DNA of 64,000 nt from Pseudomonas simiae (GTDB lineage: Bacteria; Pseudomonadota; Gammaproteobacteria; Pseudomonadales; Pseudomonadaceae): positions 434,001 to 498,000 of the forward strand of contig NZ_FOKB01000001.1 in NCBI RefSeq assembly GCF_900111895.1, in the 5' to 3' direction. Positions 9,918 to 18,726 of this stretch are shown in pieces. The position numbers were made by a program, and so were the translations under genes. Each line of letters starts with the position of its first letter. Positions within the stretch are counted from its first letter, which is position 1. The notes below the pieces were generated by a model that was not told the origin of the DNA, made no database searches, and was given only the letters and a program-made list of their open reading frames with translations.

Positions 9918-10598
9918 ATGCACGTACTGGTCTGTGAAGACGACGAACTGATCGCCAGCGGCATCGTGGCCGGCCTGACCGCGCAAGGTTTTACCGTGGA
10001 GCGTGTGGCCTCGGCCGGTGCCGCGCGCGCGATGCTCAGGGCGGCCACGTTCGACATCATGGTGCTCGACCTCGGCCTGCCGGACGAAGACGGCCTCAAG
10101 CTGCTGCAGCAACAGCGCAGCCAGGGCCTGGAAATCCCGGTGCTGATCCTCACCGCGCGCGATTCGGTAACCAACCGCGTCGACGGCCTGCAAGCCGGCG
10201 CCGATGACTACCTGCTCAAACCCTTCGACCTGCGCGAACTCGCCGCGCGCCTGCAAACCCTGCTGCGCCGGGTGGCGGGGCGCAGCGTCAACCTGATCGA
10301 GCATGGCCGACTGGCCTACGACCCCAGCAGCCGTGAGACTTTCCTGGGGGGCGAGCCGGTAGACCTGTCGCGCCGCGAACAGGCGCTGTTGCAAGCCCTG
10401 CTGCACAACAAAGGTCGGGTGCTGTCCAGCGAGCAACTCAAGGACAGCGTCTACGGCTTCAACGACGAGTTGGAAAGCAACGCCCTCAACGTGCATATCC
10501 ACCACCTGCGACGCAAATTGGGCAATGGCATTGTCGAGACCGTGCGCGGTCTCGGCTATCGTCTGGGCCCGGCGGACGGGGGCGAGGACGCATCGTGA
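9918..10598 (+). CDS. dsbR: OmpR/PhoB-family response regulator, DsbR-like
   Basis: 226 residues: an N-terminal receiver with the acidic pair at residues 8-9, phospho-acceptor Asp51 (VLDLGLPDEDG) and the LLKPF lysine, then a winged-helix DNA-binding domain ending in the typical ETVRGLGYRL. GAAGGG gives a good ribosome site before the ATG. It overlaps the kinase gene by 4 bases (GTGA). The five-gene arrangement dsbG/dsbE-like/dsbD divergent from a two-component pair matches the P. aeruginosa DsbRS locus, where the system responds to copper and controls dsb genes; the assignment rests on that synteny. Confidence 0.82.
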   Translation: MHVLVCEDDELIASGIVAGLTAQGFTVERVASAGAARAMLRAATFDIMVLDLGLPDEDGLKLLQQQRSQGLEIPVLILTARDSVTNRVDGLQAGADDYLLKPFDLRELAARLQTLLRRVAGRSVNLIEHGRLAYDPSSRETFLGGEPVDLSRREQALLQALLHNKGRVLSSEQLKDSVYGFNDELESNALNVHIHHLRRKLGNGIVETVRGLGYRLGPADGGEDAS

Positions 10599-11917
10599 AA
10601 AGCCTGCGCCTGCGCCTGACATTCAAGCTGGGCGCTGCTTTTGTGTTGATCTGGGCCCTGGCGGCGGCCTGGATGCTCAACGATCTGCGTAACCAGATGA
10701 TGTTCTCCCTCGATCAACGCCTGGTGGCGTCGGCGCGCATGGTGGCGGGGCTGACCGAGCAGATGCCGGGCCTGGCCAGTGTGAGCGGTGGTGCGCATTT
10801 TCATGGGGCACAGCTGAATGTGCCGGGCGGCATGGCGTGCCAGGTCAGCTCCTTGCGCGGCGAAGTGTTGGCGCGCAGCCATGCCACGCCGGATGAAGGC
10901 CTGGAATCGCGCCAGAGTGGTTTTCGTGATCAGCTGATCGATGGTGTGAACTGGCGCAGCTTCACGCTTTCCCGTGGCGACCTGTTGATCACCACGGCCG
11001 ACCGTCAAGTCGAACGTGAGGCTTTGAACCTGTCGATCCTGCTGGCCGCTTCGGTGCCAGTGGGCGTTGCCATGCTCGGCTGCCTGTGCCTGTTGTGGCT
11101 GGGCATCGGTCAGAGCCTGGTACCGCTCAACCGCATGCGTGACGCCTTGATGCGGCGCAGTGCCGACTCCCTTGAACCGCTGCAGATCCACCCGTTGCCC
11201 AGCGAACTCAAGCCGCTGCTCGACACCCAGAACCAATTGTTGCAACGCATCGCCAAAACCATCGAGCGTGAACGTCGCCTCACCGGCGACGCCGCCCACG
11301 AGCTGCGCAGCCCGCTGACGGCGATCAAGACCCACCTGCAAGTGGCGCGCATGACCGACGGCGCAGCCCGCGACCAATCCCTCGCCCACGCCGAGGAAGG
11401 CGCGGACCGCCTGCACCGCACCCTGGAGCAATTGCTGTTGCTGGCGCGGGTAGAAGGCAACCTCTCATTTGACGATGGTATGCACTCCAGTGCCGAGGAC
11501 GTGGCACGGCTGGCCATCCAGGATGCCAATGCCGGTGATAACACGCGCATCGACCTGATCCTGCCGGAAAACCTTTCGGCTACCCCGGTGGAAATGCCAG
11601 TGGGCCTGGCGGTCGCAGCCCTGCGCAACCTGCTGGACAACGCACTGCGCCACACGCCGGCGAACACGCGGGTGGCGCTCAGCGTGACGACCGACGCCGA
11701 TAACGTCGTGTTTCGCGTGCGTGACCACGGCAAGCAGATTTCGCCGGAGGACCTGCAATACCTGACCCAGCGCTTCTGGCGCAATGGCAACAGCGAAGGC
11801 TGCGGCCTGGGCCTGGCGATTGTGCAAGCGATTGTGCAGCGCTGTTCTTGCTCGTTGAAGTTCGACAGCCAGCCGGATGGCCTGCGCGTCGACCTGGGGA
11901 TGCCGCTGCGACGCTGA
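10595..11917 (+). CDS. dsbS: Sensor histidine kinase, DsbS-like
   Basis: 440 residues, GTG start overlapping the dsbR stop. A transmembrane helix at about 11-28, a periplasmic sensor loop of ~115 residues, a second helix at about 147-170, HAMP-like linker, dimerisation domain with HELRSPLTAIKTH (His235), and an ATPase domain with N box (LRNLLDNALRHTP) and G boxes. The sensor loop contains a single cysteine at position 82 (GMACQV). Cys82 is the residue I recall as the copper-binding cysteine of P. aeruginosa DsbS. The loop also has HFH just before it. This supports a Cu(I)-responsive kinase/phosphatase acting on DsbR. Confidence 0.82.
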   Translation: MKSLRLRLTFKLGAAFVLIWALAAAWMLNDLRNQMMFSLDQRLVASARMVAGLTEQMPGLASVSGGAHFHGAQLNVPGGMACQVSSLRGEVLARSHATPDEGLESRQSGFRDQLIDGVNWRSFTLSRGDLLITTADRQVEREALNLSILLAASVPVGVAMLGCLCLLWLGIGQSLVPLNRMRDALMRRSADSLEPLQIHPLPSELKPLLDTQNQLLQRIAKTIERERRLTGDAAHELRSPLTAIKTHLQVARMTDGAARDQSLAHAEEGADRLHRTLEQLLLLARVEGNLSFDDGMHSSAEDVARLAIQDANAGDNTRIDLILPENLSATPVEMPVGLAVAALRNLLDNALRHTPANTRVALSVTTDADNVVFRVRDHGKQISPEDLQYLTQRFWRNGNSEGCGLGLAIVQAIVQRCSCSLKFDSQPDGLRVDLGMPLRR

Positions 11918-11943
11918 TCACTTTTCTTTCACGCGCCACATAG

Positions 11944-11991
11944 TTACCGCCCTCTTGAGGATCAAGCCTTCAGGATGGCGGTAATTTTTTT
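11944..11991 (+). terminator. Rho-independent terminator after dsbRS
   Basis: TTACCGCC (11944-11951) pairs with GGCGGTAA (11977-11984), with an inner CTTGA/TCAAG hairpin, followed by a run of seven T. It closes the dsbRS operon 27 bases after the stop codon. Confidence 0.85.
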
Positions 11992-12041
11992 GCGCTTGAA
12001 CGGGCTGAACGACTCGGCCTGTATTGAAAAGGATGGTTCTC

Positions 12042-12815
12042 ATGTTGGTCATCGATACCAGTTTCCCCGCCAAAGGCTTCAACGAACGTAACGGCGAGCC
12101 CGTGCGGCAGGTGATCCTGCATTACACCGCGGCCCCTTTTGCCTCCTCCCTGCGTACCCTGACCCAGGATGGCGTGAGTGCACACTATTTGCTGCCCGAC
12201 CCTGACGATCCCCGCTATCGCGACGCAGGCTATGAAGAATTGCGGGTGTTCCGGTTGGTGGAAGAAGACAAGCGCGCCTGGCATGCCGGGGTGAGCCACT
12301 GGGCGGGGCGCGACAATCTCAACAGTCGCTCGATCGGCATCGAGATCGTCAACCTGGCACGGGATGACGGCGGCGTATTCACCTTTCCAGCCTATGGTGA
12401 GGAACAAACCCAGGTGTTGATTGCCTTGGTGCGCGACATTCTCGGGCGTTACCCACAGATTGGGCCTACCGACATTCTCGGGCATTCGGACGTTGCGTTC
12501 AGCCGCAAGAGCGATCCAGGACCATGTCTGCCGTGGCGGCGTTTGCATGACGCCGGCGTGGGGGCCTGGTTTGATGAGGCGACCCAGGCGATGTATCAAC
12601 GCCGCTTTTGCCTCGGGTTGCCGTCGGAAGTCGAGGTGGAGCGCGCGTTTCAGCGCTATGGGTATGCGCCTGCGAAGAATCGGCAGGGGTTTGAACAGCG
12701 CACGCGGGCGTTTCAGATGCACTTTCGCCCACGGGATTACTCGGGGTCCCTGGACGCGCAGACCTGCGCGATTCTTTATGCGTTGAATGAAAAGTATCTG
12801 GGGTTGTGTGGTTGA
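12042..12815 (+). CDS. ampDh3: N-acetylmuramyl-L-alanine amidase, AmpDh3-like
   Basis: A 257-residue AmpD/PGRP-type zinc amidase that cleaves the muramyl-alanine bond of peptidoglycan. The zinc and catalytic region is visible as HYTA near the N terminus, the GIEIVNLARD block, GHSDVAFSRKSDPGP, and a C-terminal helical peptidoglycan-binding-like segment (FQMHFRP...ALNEKYLG). The size and the GHSD...SDPGP and RAFQMHFRP blocks match what I remember of P. aeruginosa AmpDh3. AAGGA at 12028-12032 fits the ATG at 12042 better than the closer upstream starts. There is no signal peptide or lipobox, as in AmpDh3, which reaches the periplasm by specialised secretion. No T6SS gene is adjacent here. Confidence 0.85.
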   Translation: MLVIDTSFPAKGFNERNGEPVRQVILHYTAAPFASSLRTLTQDGVSAHYLLPDPDDPRYRDAGYEELRVFRLVEEDKRAWHAGVSHWAGRDNLNSRSIGIEIVNLARDDGGVFTFPAYGEEQTQVLIALVRDILGRYPQIGPTDILGHSDVAFSRKSDPGPCLPWRRLHDAGVGAWFDEATQAMYQRRFCLGLPSEVEVERAFQRYGYAPAKNRQGFEQRTRAFQMHFRPRDYSGSLDAQTCAILYALNEKYLGLCG

Positions 12816-12837
12816 CGGTATTTCGCGACCGGAGGAG

Positions 12838-12861
12838 TAAATCCTCCTGATGCTGGTGCGT
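12838..12861 (+). promoter_or_regulatory. PvdS (iron-starvation sigma) promoter of pvdH
   Basis: TAAAT at 12838-12842 and CGT at 12859-12861 are separated by exactly 16 bases, the consensus of the PvdS-dependent IS box. The CGT lies 95 bases before the pvdH start. The TAAAT sits in the loop of a small palindrome, GGAGGA (12831-12836) and TCCTCC (12842-12847). It implies that pvdH is expressed under iron limitation. Confidence 0.85.
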
Positions 12862-12956
12862 TTCCAGAACAGGAAATCCGTGCGCATGCCCCTTGGGCCA
12901 GACGCCAGCGGATCGGCAGTTTGGTCACCATCATCAGCGTATTGAGGGATCGAGAA

Positions 12957-14351
12957 ATGTCAGTCGCTACCAGCCGTATCGAAGACGTCCAGGTGCATGA
13001 AACGCTTTACCAGTTCGACGAAACCCCGCTGCTCGCCCGTCAGCGCCAGCAGGAATCCAATGCCCGCAGCTACCCTCGGCGTATCCCCCTGGCGCTCAAG
13101 CGCGCCAAGGGCCTCTACGTTGAAGATGTGGAAGGCCGCCGTTTCATCGACTGCCTGGCCGGTGCGGGCACGTTGGCGCTGGGGCATAACCACCCGGTGG
13201 TGATCGAGGCAATCCAGCAGGTACTGGCTGATGAGTTGCCACTGCACACCCTGGACCTGACGACGCCGGTCAAGGATCAATTCGTACAGGACCTGTTCGG
13301 CCTGTTGCCGCCAGCGTTGGCGCGGGAAGCGAAAATCCAGTTCTGTGGTCCCACCGGCACCGATGCGGTGGAAGCCGCATTGAAGTTGGTGCGCACTGCC
13401 ACCGGGCGCAGCACGGTGTTGTCTTTCCAGGGCGGTTACCACGGCATGAGCCAGGGCGCCTTGAGCCTGATGGGTAGCCTGGGGCCAAAGAAGCCTTTGG
13501 GTGCCTTGCTCGGTAATGGCGTGCAGTTTTTGCCGTACCCCTACGACTACCGTTGCCCGTTCGGCCTGGGGGGCGCGGAAGGCGTGCGGGTCAACCTGCA
13601 TTACCTGGACAACCTGCTGAATGATCCCGAGGCGGGCGTTTTGCTGCCGGCGGCGGTGATTGTCGAAGTGGTGCAGGGCGAGGGCGGTGTGATTCCAGCT
13701 GATCTCGACTGGCTGCGCGGTCTGCGCCGAATCACCGAACAGGCGGGCGTGGCGCTGATCGTGGATGAAATCCAAAGTGGTTTTGGCCGCACCGGCAAGC
13801 TGTTTGCCTTCGAACACGCCGGCATCATTCCGGATGTGGTGGTGATGTCCAAGGCCATTGGTGGCAGCCTGCCACTGGCGGTGGTGGTGTATCGCGACTG
13901 GCTCGACACCTGGTTGCCGGGCGCCCATGCCGGCACCTTTCGTGGCAATCAGATGGCGATGGCGGCGGGTTCGGCGGTGATGCGCTACCTCAAGGACCAC
14001 GACCTGGCCGGTCACGCGGCCGCGATGGGCGAACGCCTGGGCGAACACCTGCGCATCCTGCAGCGCGACTTCCCGCACCTGGGGGATATCCGCGGTCGCG
14101 GGTTGATGCTCGGTGTGGAACTGGTGGACCCGAATGGCACGCTGGATGTCCAGGGCCACCCACCCGTGCATCGCCAATTGGCGCCGCTGGTGCAGCGTGA
14201 ATGCCTCAAGCGTGGCCTGATCCTGGAACTGGGTGGGCGACACGGCAGCGTGGTGCGTTTCCTGCCGCCGCTGGTGATCACTGCCGTTGAAGTCGACCTC
14301 GTGGCGGACATCTTTGGGCGTGCGTTGGCAGCGGCGGTCGCCAGCCTCTAA
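12957..14351 (+). CDS. pvdH: L-2,4-diaminobutyrate:2-oxoglutarate aminotransferase PvdH
   Basis: A 464-residue class III PLP aminotransferase that converts aspartate-semialdehyde to L-2,4-diaminobutyrate for pyoverdine. Visible landmarks are [12 protein letters not shown], the phosphate-binding [24 protein letters not shown] with the cofactor Asp, and Lys299 in [13 protein letters not shown] use the ATG at 12957, with GAGGGA seven bases upstream, not the longer open frame. It sits directly behind a PvdS promoter and in front of an MbtH gene, the same pairing as PA2413-PA2412 in P. aeruginosa. The product would feed the Dab-type module at the end of the NRPS at the window start. Confidence 0.93.
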   Translation: MSVATSRIEDVQVHETLYQFDETPLLARQRQQESNARSYPRRIPLALKRAKGLYVEDVEGRRFIDCLAGAGTLALGHNHPVVIEAIQQVLADELPLHTLDLTTPVKDQFVQDLFGLLPPALAREAKIQFCGPTGTDAVEAALKLVRTATGRSTVLSFQGGYHGMSQGALSLMGSLGPKKPLGALLGNGVQFLPYPYDYRCPFGLGGAEGVRVNLHYLDNLLNDPEAGVLLPAAVIVEVVQGEGGVIPADLDWLRGLRRITEQAGVALIVDEIQSGFGRTGKLFAFEHAGIIPDVVVMSKAIGGSLPLAVVVYRDWLDTWLPGAHAGTFRGNQMAMAAGSAVMRYLKDHDLAGHAAAMGERLGEHLRILQRDFPHLGDIRGRGLMLGVELVDPNGTLDVQGHPPVHRQLAPLVQRECLKRGLILELGGRHGSVVRFLPPLVITAVEVDLVADIFGRALAAAVASL

Positions 14352-14372
14352 TTTTTTGCACGCTTGGTACGT
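14349..14372 (+). promoter_or_regulatory. Possible second PvdS-type promoter, degenerate
   Basis: TAATT (14349-14353), overlapping the pvdH stop codon, is followed after exactly 16 bases by CGT (14370-14372). One base differs from the TAAAT consensus, but the spacing is perfect and the CGT lies 62 bases before the MbtH start. A chance match is quite possible. Confidence 0.35.
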
Positions 14373-14433
14373 TTCTACAGATATCAGTGCTGCGCGCGGT
14401 GCGCAGCCAGGCTTTCAGCGATGGAGAACAGCA

Positions 14434-14658
14434 ATGACCTCAGTATTTGACCGCGACGACATCCTGTTTCAGGTAGTGGTCAACCACGAAGAACAGTATT
14501 CCATCTGGCCCGATTACAAGGCCGTGCCGGAAGGCTGGCGGACGGTGGGCAAGAGCGGCATGAAGAAAGAATGCCTGGCCTACATCGAAGAAGTCTGGAC
14601 GGATATGCGCCCGTTGAGCTTGCGCCAGAAGATGGACGGGGCCGCGGTCGCGGGCTGA
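14434..14658 (+). CDS. MbtH-like NRPS accessory protein
   Basis: 74 residues with the family signatures [22 protein letters not shown] and a C-terminal [10 protein letters not shown]. MbtH proteins bind the adenylation domains of NRPSs and are often needed for their solubility and activity. GGAG lies seven bases before the ATG. It follows pvdH by 82 bases and is probably co-expressed with it and with the pyoverdine synthetases. It is the equivalent of PA2412. Confidence 0.93.
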   Translation: MTSVFDRDDILFQVVVNHEEQYSIWPDYKAVPEGWRTVGKSGMKKECLAYIEEVWTDMRPLSLRQKMDGAAVAG

Positions 14659-14674
14659 TCCACCCAGACGCTCT

Positions 14675-14772
14675 GTAGGCGCGAGCTTGCTCGCGAAAAT
14701 CGCAAGGGCACCGCGGGCACTCAGCATGCCCGCGTTTTCGTTAACGTTCTTTGCGAGCAAACTCGCTCCTAC
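14675..14772. repeat. REP pair in inverted orientation (REPIN)
   Basis: The left arm GTAGGCGCGAGCTTGCTCGC and the right arm ending GCGAGCAAACTCGCTCCTAC are inverted copies of a Pseudomonas REP palindrome, with GGCACCGCGGGCACT...ATGCCCGCG between them. It lies between the convergent MbtH and M20 genes. Confidence 0.85.
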
Positions 14773-14783
14773 AGGAAGGTGGG

Positions 14784-16130
14784 TTATTGAGGTTGGCGGG
14801 CGTACAGGTAATCCGTCGCCAACGACGCCAGCGTCCTCACCCCCACCACCAACGCCGACTCGTCCACGAAGAACCCCGGATTGTGGTTCGGCGCCGCCTT
14901 GCTCATGTCCTGATCCCTCGGCGTCACCCCCAGGAACACAAACAGCCCCGGTGCCTCCTTGGCATAAAACGAGAAGTCCTCGGCACCGCCCACCAGCGGG
15001 CCCTGCACCACGTCATCCTTGGCCGCCCAGCGCAGGCTTGGCAGCATTTTCTCGGTCAGCGCCGGGTTGTTGATGGTGGGATCGTATTTCTCGATGATGG
15101 TGACTTCGGCCTTGGCGCCACCGCTTTCGGCGATTTTCTCCACGGTCTGCCGTACATCCGCGTGCAGTTTCTGGCGGATGCCGTAGTCGTACGAGCGAAT
15201 GGTGCCGCTCATGTCCATCGACTCCGGAATGATGTTGTAACGCGTGCCGCCATTGATGGTGCCAATGCTCACCACCGACGGGAATGACGAGATATCGGTG
15301 CGGCGGCTGACCACGGTCTGTAGGCCGACAATGGTCTGCGCGCCCACGGTGATCGGGTCGATGCCATCCCAAGGGCGACCGGCGTGGGTCTGTTTGCCAA
15401 GGATTTTGATGCGCAAGTCATCCGAACTCGCCAGGGTCGGTCCCGAACGGTAGGCAATCTGACCGGCGGGCACACCCGCCCACACATGCAGACCGAACAC
15501 CGCGTCCGGCTTGGGCGACTGCATCACGCCTTCCTGCACCATCATTTTGGCGCCCCAGGTGTTTTTGCCGTCGGGGATGAAGTCGCTCGGGCCTTCCTCG
15601 GCCGGTTGGAAATAGAACTCCACGGTGCCCGGCAGGCGCTCGCGCATGCCGGTCAGAATCTTCGCAGTGCTTAGCAGGATGGCGACGTGGGCGTCGTGGC
15701 CGCAGGCGTGCATCACGTCAACCTCCTTGCCCAGGTAGGTGCCTTTGGCTTTGGAGGCGAAGGGCAGGTCGGCGACTTCCTTCACCGGCAGTGCATCCAT
15801 GTCGGCGCGCAGGGCGACGGTGGGGCCGGGCAGGGCGCCTTTTAGCACCGCAACGACGCCCGTACGGGCGACGCCGGTTTTCACCTCAAGGCCCAGGTCG
15901 CGCAGTTGTTTTGCGACCAACTCGGCCGTGCGCGTTTCCGTGTTGCCCAGTTCCGGGTGGGCGTGGATGTCGCGTCGGGTTTCCAGCATCGCCGGTTCAA
16001 GGGCTTTTGCCTGGGCGGCGATTTCCTCACGGGCACTGTCCTGGCCGCTGCTGGCGGCTATCGCGGCACTGCTGGCAACCCCGCACAGCACGCCGAAAAC
16101 CCATGGGGGTGTCAGACCGGTTAAACGCAT
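14784..16130 (-). CDS. Periplasmic M20 family amidohydrolase
   Basis: 448 residues of the M20D family (IAA-amino acid hydrolase/hippurate hydrolase/N-acyl-amino-acid amidohydrolase type), which cleaves N-acyl or peptide-like amide bonds with two metal ions. It has a signal peptide (to about AIAA, residue 26). Metal motifs are HPELGNTETRTAE, ALRADMDALPVKE, HACGHDAHVAILL and FQPAEEGP, and the C-terminal NHNPGFFVDE carries the last ligand. AGAGG precedes the ATG. The substrate cannot be deduced. The mscS-like gene reads the same way upstream but begins 18 kb-side of it with only 17 bases between them, so the two are probably co-transcribed. Confidence 0.9.
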   Translation of the reverse strand: MRLTGLTPPWVFGVLCGVASSAAIAASSGQDSAREEIAAQAKALEPAMLETRRDIHAHPELGNTETRTAELVAKQLRDLGLEVKTGVARTGVVAVLKGALPGPTVALRADMDALPVKEVADLPFASKAKGTYLGKEVDVMHACGHDAHVAILLSTAKILTGMRERLPGTVEFYFQPAEEGPSDFIPDGKNTWGAKMMVQEGVMQSPKPDAVFGLHVWAGVPAGQIAYRSGPTLASSDDLRIKILGKQTHAGRPWDGIDPITVGAQTIVGLQTVVSRRTDISSFPSVVSIGTINGGTRYNIIPESMDMSGTIRSYDYGIRQKLHADVRQTVEKIAESGGAKAEVTIIEKYDPTINNPALTEKMLPSLRWAAKDDVVQGPLVGGAEDFSFYAKEAPGLFVFLGVTPRDQDMSKAAPNHNPGFFVDESALVVGVRTLASLATDYLYARQPQ

Positions 16131-16147
16131 AAGGACCTCTCCTGAGT

Positions 16148-18313
16148 TTATTGTTGTTGATCTTTCTCCTGCACAGTGCCGGCGGTCACTACCTGCACAC
16201 TCAAGCGCGGCGTGGCCAGGTCCAGCCCGGCTTCATCCAGATGACGCTTGAGGGACAGGTTGAACGCCCGCGACACTTCCCACTGCTTGATCGGCGCGGT
16301 CTTGAAGCGCGCGCGCAGAATCGCGCTGCCCGACTCGAAACTCTCCACGCCTTGAATCTCCAACGGCGACCAGATATTGCGGCGCTGCAAGGGGTCGTTG
16401 CGCATTTTCTGGCCGACATCGCGCATCAGCTTGATGGCGTCGTCGATCTCCATGTTGTAGGGGATCGCCACCCGGAAGATCGCGTAGCCGAACTCCCGTG
16501 AGTAGTTCTTGATGCTCTTGATCTCACTGAACGGGATGGTGTGCACGATACCGTCGATGTCACGCAGGCGCACCGTGCGGATGGTCAGGCCTTCGACGGT
16601 GCCAAGGTGGCCGCCGACGTCCACGTAGTCATCGATGGCCAGGGAGTCTTCGATGATGATGAACAGGCCGGTGATCAAGTCCGCCACCAGGGACTGTGCG
16701 CCGAAACCGATAGCCAGGCCGATCACACCGGCACCGGCCAGCAATGGCGTGACGTTCATGCCCATGTTCGCCAGGGCGACGATGGCCGCGATGATGAAGA
16801 TGGTCACGAACAGCACGTTACGGATCAACGGCATCATGGTCTGCGCACGGGCATTGGCCAGGCCCTTGCGCGAGCGGGTGAGGGCGTGGTGGATCGCGGT
16901 GTCGCTGAGGATCCAGATCAACCAGGCAAACAGCAAGGTCCCTGCCAGCCCAAACAGCTTGACGCTGACTTCATGGCCATCGCCTTCGGTAAAGCGGATC
17001 AGTGACAGGCCCCACACCCGCAAGCCCAACTCGATAAACGCCAGCCATACCACCAGGTGGGCCAGGGTGTAGACAAAGCTTTTCAGGCGTTCGGAATACA
17101 GCGCATGCCGCTTGTGCCCGCGCTGCGGCTTGAGGGCGTGACGGCGTACCAGGCCGTTGATCACCATGCACAGTACCAGCAGCACCGTGCACAGCAGCGA
17201 CTGGCGCAATGCCGTGCTGGTATCGCCCGCCGAGACGAAGGTGGCGAACAGCGAGATGCCCACCAACAACAACGCCGGGATGTACCAGAAGGAACCGATG
17301 ATTTCGATAGTGTCACTGAGGGCACGGCGTGTGAGGCGGCGCGACAGTGGCTGGTTGCGGATCAGGTGGGCGATGGGCCGGCGGAAACGCAGGATGAACA
17401 CCCCGGTCGACAGCGCCGCCATCACATTGGCGACGGTCGCGGCGGTATGGGACAAGTGCTGTCCAAGCGCCGTGACCAACCGTGGGTCGCTCAAGGCTTC
17501 ACCGAAGGCGGCGAAGCTGCCGATCCACCACAACGGGCGGAAAGCCTGATGACGCAGGATGTACAGCGCGCGATGGCGATGCGGACCGTCGAGCACGGAA
17601 AATGCAATCACGCAGATCGCCGAGAAACAGGTGCCTACCACCAGCGCATAGGCCAATACCATCGCCAAGGATTTGCCCAGGGACGAGGGCAGCGCATAGC
17701 TCAGGTACACCGTGATCACCAGGGCGATCAGCCATGGGCCGAGTTTACGCAGGGCGAAACGCACCATGTCCCAGGTGCGTGGGTGTTGCGGCAACTCTTC
17801 AGGCAGGCCGAAGCGTTCGCGTACGCGGTGGCTGAGCCAGATCAGCGCGGCAGCGAGCAGGCTCCATACCGCAAGGATCAAAGCAAAACCGAAAATGATC
17901 GGCAGCCATTCGTTGGCCGGCAACATCAGCGCACTGAGTTCTTCCTTGGCCAGGTCGACTTCATTGGACCAGCGCCCCAGCGGGCTGTCGGCCCCGGAAA
18001 ACTGTGATTCCAGGTTGGCCAGGGTGCCGCCGATCAACCCCAGCACGCCTTCTTCGGCGGCCGGTTGGGCTTTTTTCGTGGCTTCACGCAGCTTTTTCAG
18101 GTCACTCAGCAACTGGGTGCGTTGCTGGTCGTTTTCCAGGGTCTTGATCACTTCGTCCAATGACTGCCCCAACGGCACTTGGGCCTGGGGCTGGGTCTTG
18201 TTGGTGTTGCCGAGCAGGCCGGGCAAGCCCACGGCGTGGGCAGGCGTCAGCGGCAGCAGCGTCAGCAGGGCGATCAAGCAATAGCAGGGCAGGGCAAACA
18301 GACGGGAAATCAC
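16148..18313 (-). CDS. Large MscS-family mechanosensitive channel (YbiO-like)
   Basis: 721 residues with a signal peptide (to PAHA), a periplasmic N-terminal domain with a helical stretch at about 50-90, some ten membrane helices, and the MscS pore and beta domain near the C terminus (GVIGLAIGFGAQSLVADLITG, then VDVGGHLGTVEGLTIRTVRLRD). Size and layout match E. coli YbiO (741 aa). It would open under hypo-osmotic tension in the inner membrane. The start codon is GTG and no strong ribosome site is visible, so the start may be slightly off. It lies 17 bases upstream of the M20 gene. Confidence 0.9.
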   Translation of the reverse strand: MISRLFALPCYCLIALLTLLPLTPAHAVGLPGLLGNTNKTQPQAQVPLGQSLDEVIKTLENDQQRTQLLSDLKKLREATKKAQPAAEEGVLGLIGGTLANLESQFSGADSPLGRWSNEVDLAKEELSALMLPANEWLPIIFGFALILAVWSLLAAALIWLSHRVRERFGLPEELPQHPRTWDMVRFALRKLGPWLIALVITVYLSYALPSSLGKSLAMVLAYALVVGTCFSAICVIAFSVLDGPHRHRALYILRHQAFRPLWWIGSFAAFGEALSDPRLVTALGQHLSHTAATVANVMAALSTGVFILRFRRPIAHLIRNQPLSRRLTRRALSDTIEIIGSFWYIPALLLVGISLFATFVSAGDTSTALRQSLLCTVLLVLCMVINGLVRRHALKPQRGHKRHALYSERLKSFVYTLAHLVVWLAFIELGLRVWGLSLIRFTEGDGHEVSVKLFGLAGTLLFAWLIWILSDTAIHHALTRSRKGLANARAQTMMPLIRNVLFVTIFIIAAIVALANMGMNVTPLLAGAGVIGLAIGFGAQSLVADLITGLFIIIEDSLAIDDYVDVGGHLGTVEGLTIRTVRLRDIDGIVHTIPFSEIKSIKNYSREFGYAIFRVAIPYNMEIDDAIKLMRDVGQKMRNDPLQRRNIWSPLEIQGVESFESGSAILRARFKTAPIKQWEVSRAFNLSLKRHLDEAGLDLATPRLSVQVVTAGTVQEKDQQQ

Positions 18314-18365
18314 GAGGCGGTCAACCTTGGAAACGACGAGTTGACCGAGTGTACGAGCGCAATCG

Positions 18366-18542
18366 TTATTCAGCCAGTTTTGCGAGGATCTTGTACACCA
18401 CGGTGCCGAGAATCAGCAGCATGCCGATCCACATGCCAAACACGCCGAGTGGCTTGTCACGGAAGTTGAAGCCTACGGCAAGCATGATCATGCCGATCAG
18501 GATCGGGATAAGCATGGCGTGGAAGGAGGACATGGAGATCAT
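18366..18542 (-). CDS. Small two-helix membrane protein
   Basis: 58 residues from the ATG at 18542; an ATG three codons later (18533) and a TTG at 18578 are alternatives and none has a good ribosome site. Two hydrophobic helices (MLIPILIGMIMLAVGF and FGMWIGMLLILGTVVYKIL) are separated by a short FRDKPLG loop, with a short basic C-terminal tail. I recognise no family. It precedes the MscS-like gene in the same direction. Confidence 0.65.
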   Translation of the reverse strand: MISMSSFHAMLIPILIGMIMLAVGFNFRDKPLGVFGMWIGMLLILGTVVYKILAKLAE

Positions 18543-18645
18543 GGTGCGACGGCCTTGTCGGAGTGGGAATACTGACAAGTCTAGGCGCGATTACGGGAAA
18601 TGGAATTGATGTGAGTCAGATAGCGTGGTGGGTATCTGCAATCGT

Positions 18646-18713
18646 CATCGCGGGCAAGCCCGCTCTCACAGTTGAAATGCATTCCCCTGTGGGAGCGGGC
18701 TTGCCCGCGATGG
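18646..18713. repeat. REPIN
   Basis: CATCGCGGGCAAGCCCGCTC and the inverted copy GAGCGGGCTTGCCCGCGATG flank a short spacer. It lies upstream of the small membrane protein gene and downstream of apeB. Confidence 0.9.
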
Positions 18714-18726
18714 CCGCGCCTCGGTC

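Noticed and set aside
12960..14243. 427-aa antisense frame inside pvdH
   Set aside because: Mirror of a conserved aminotransferase; no ribosome site or motif.
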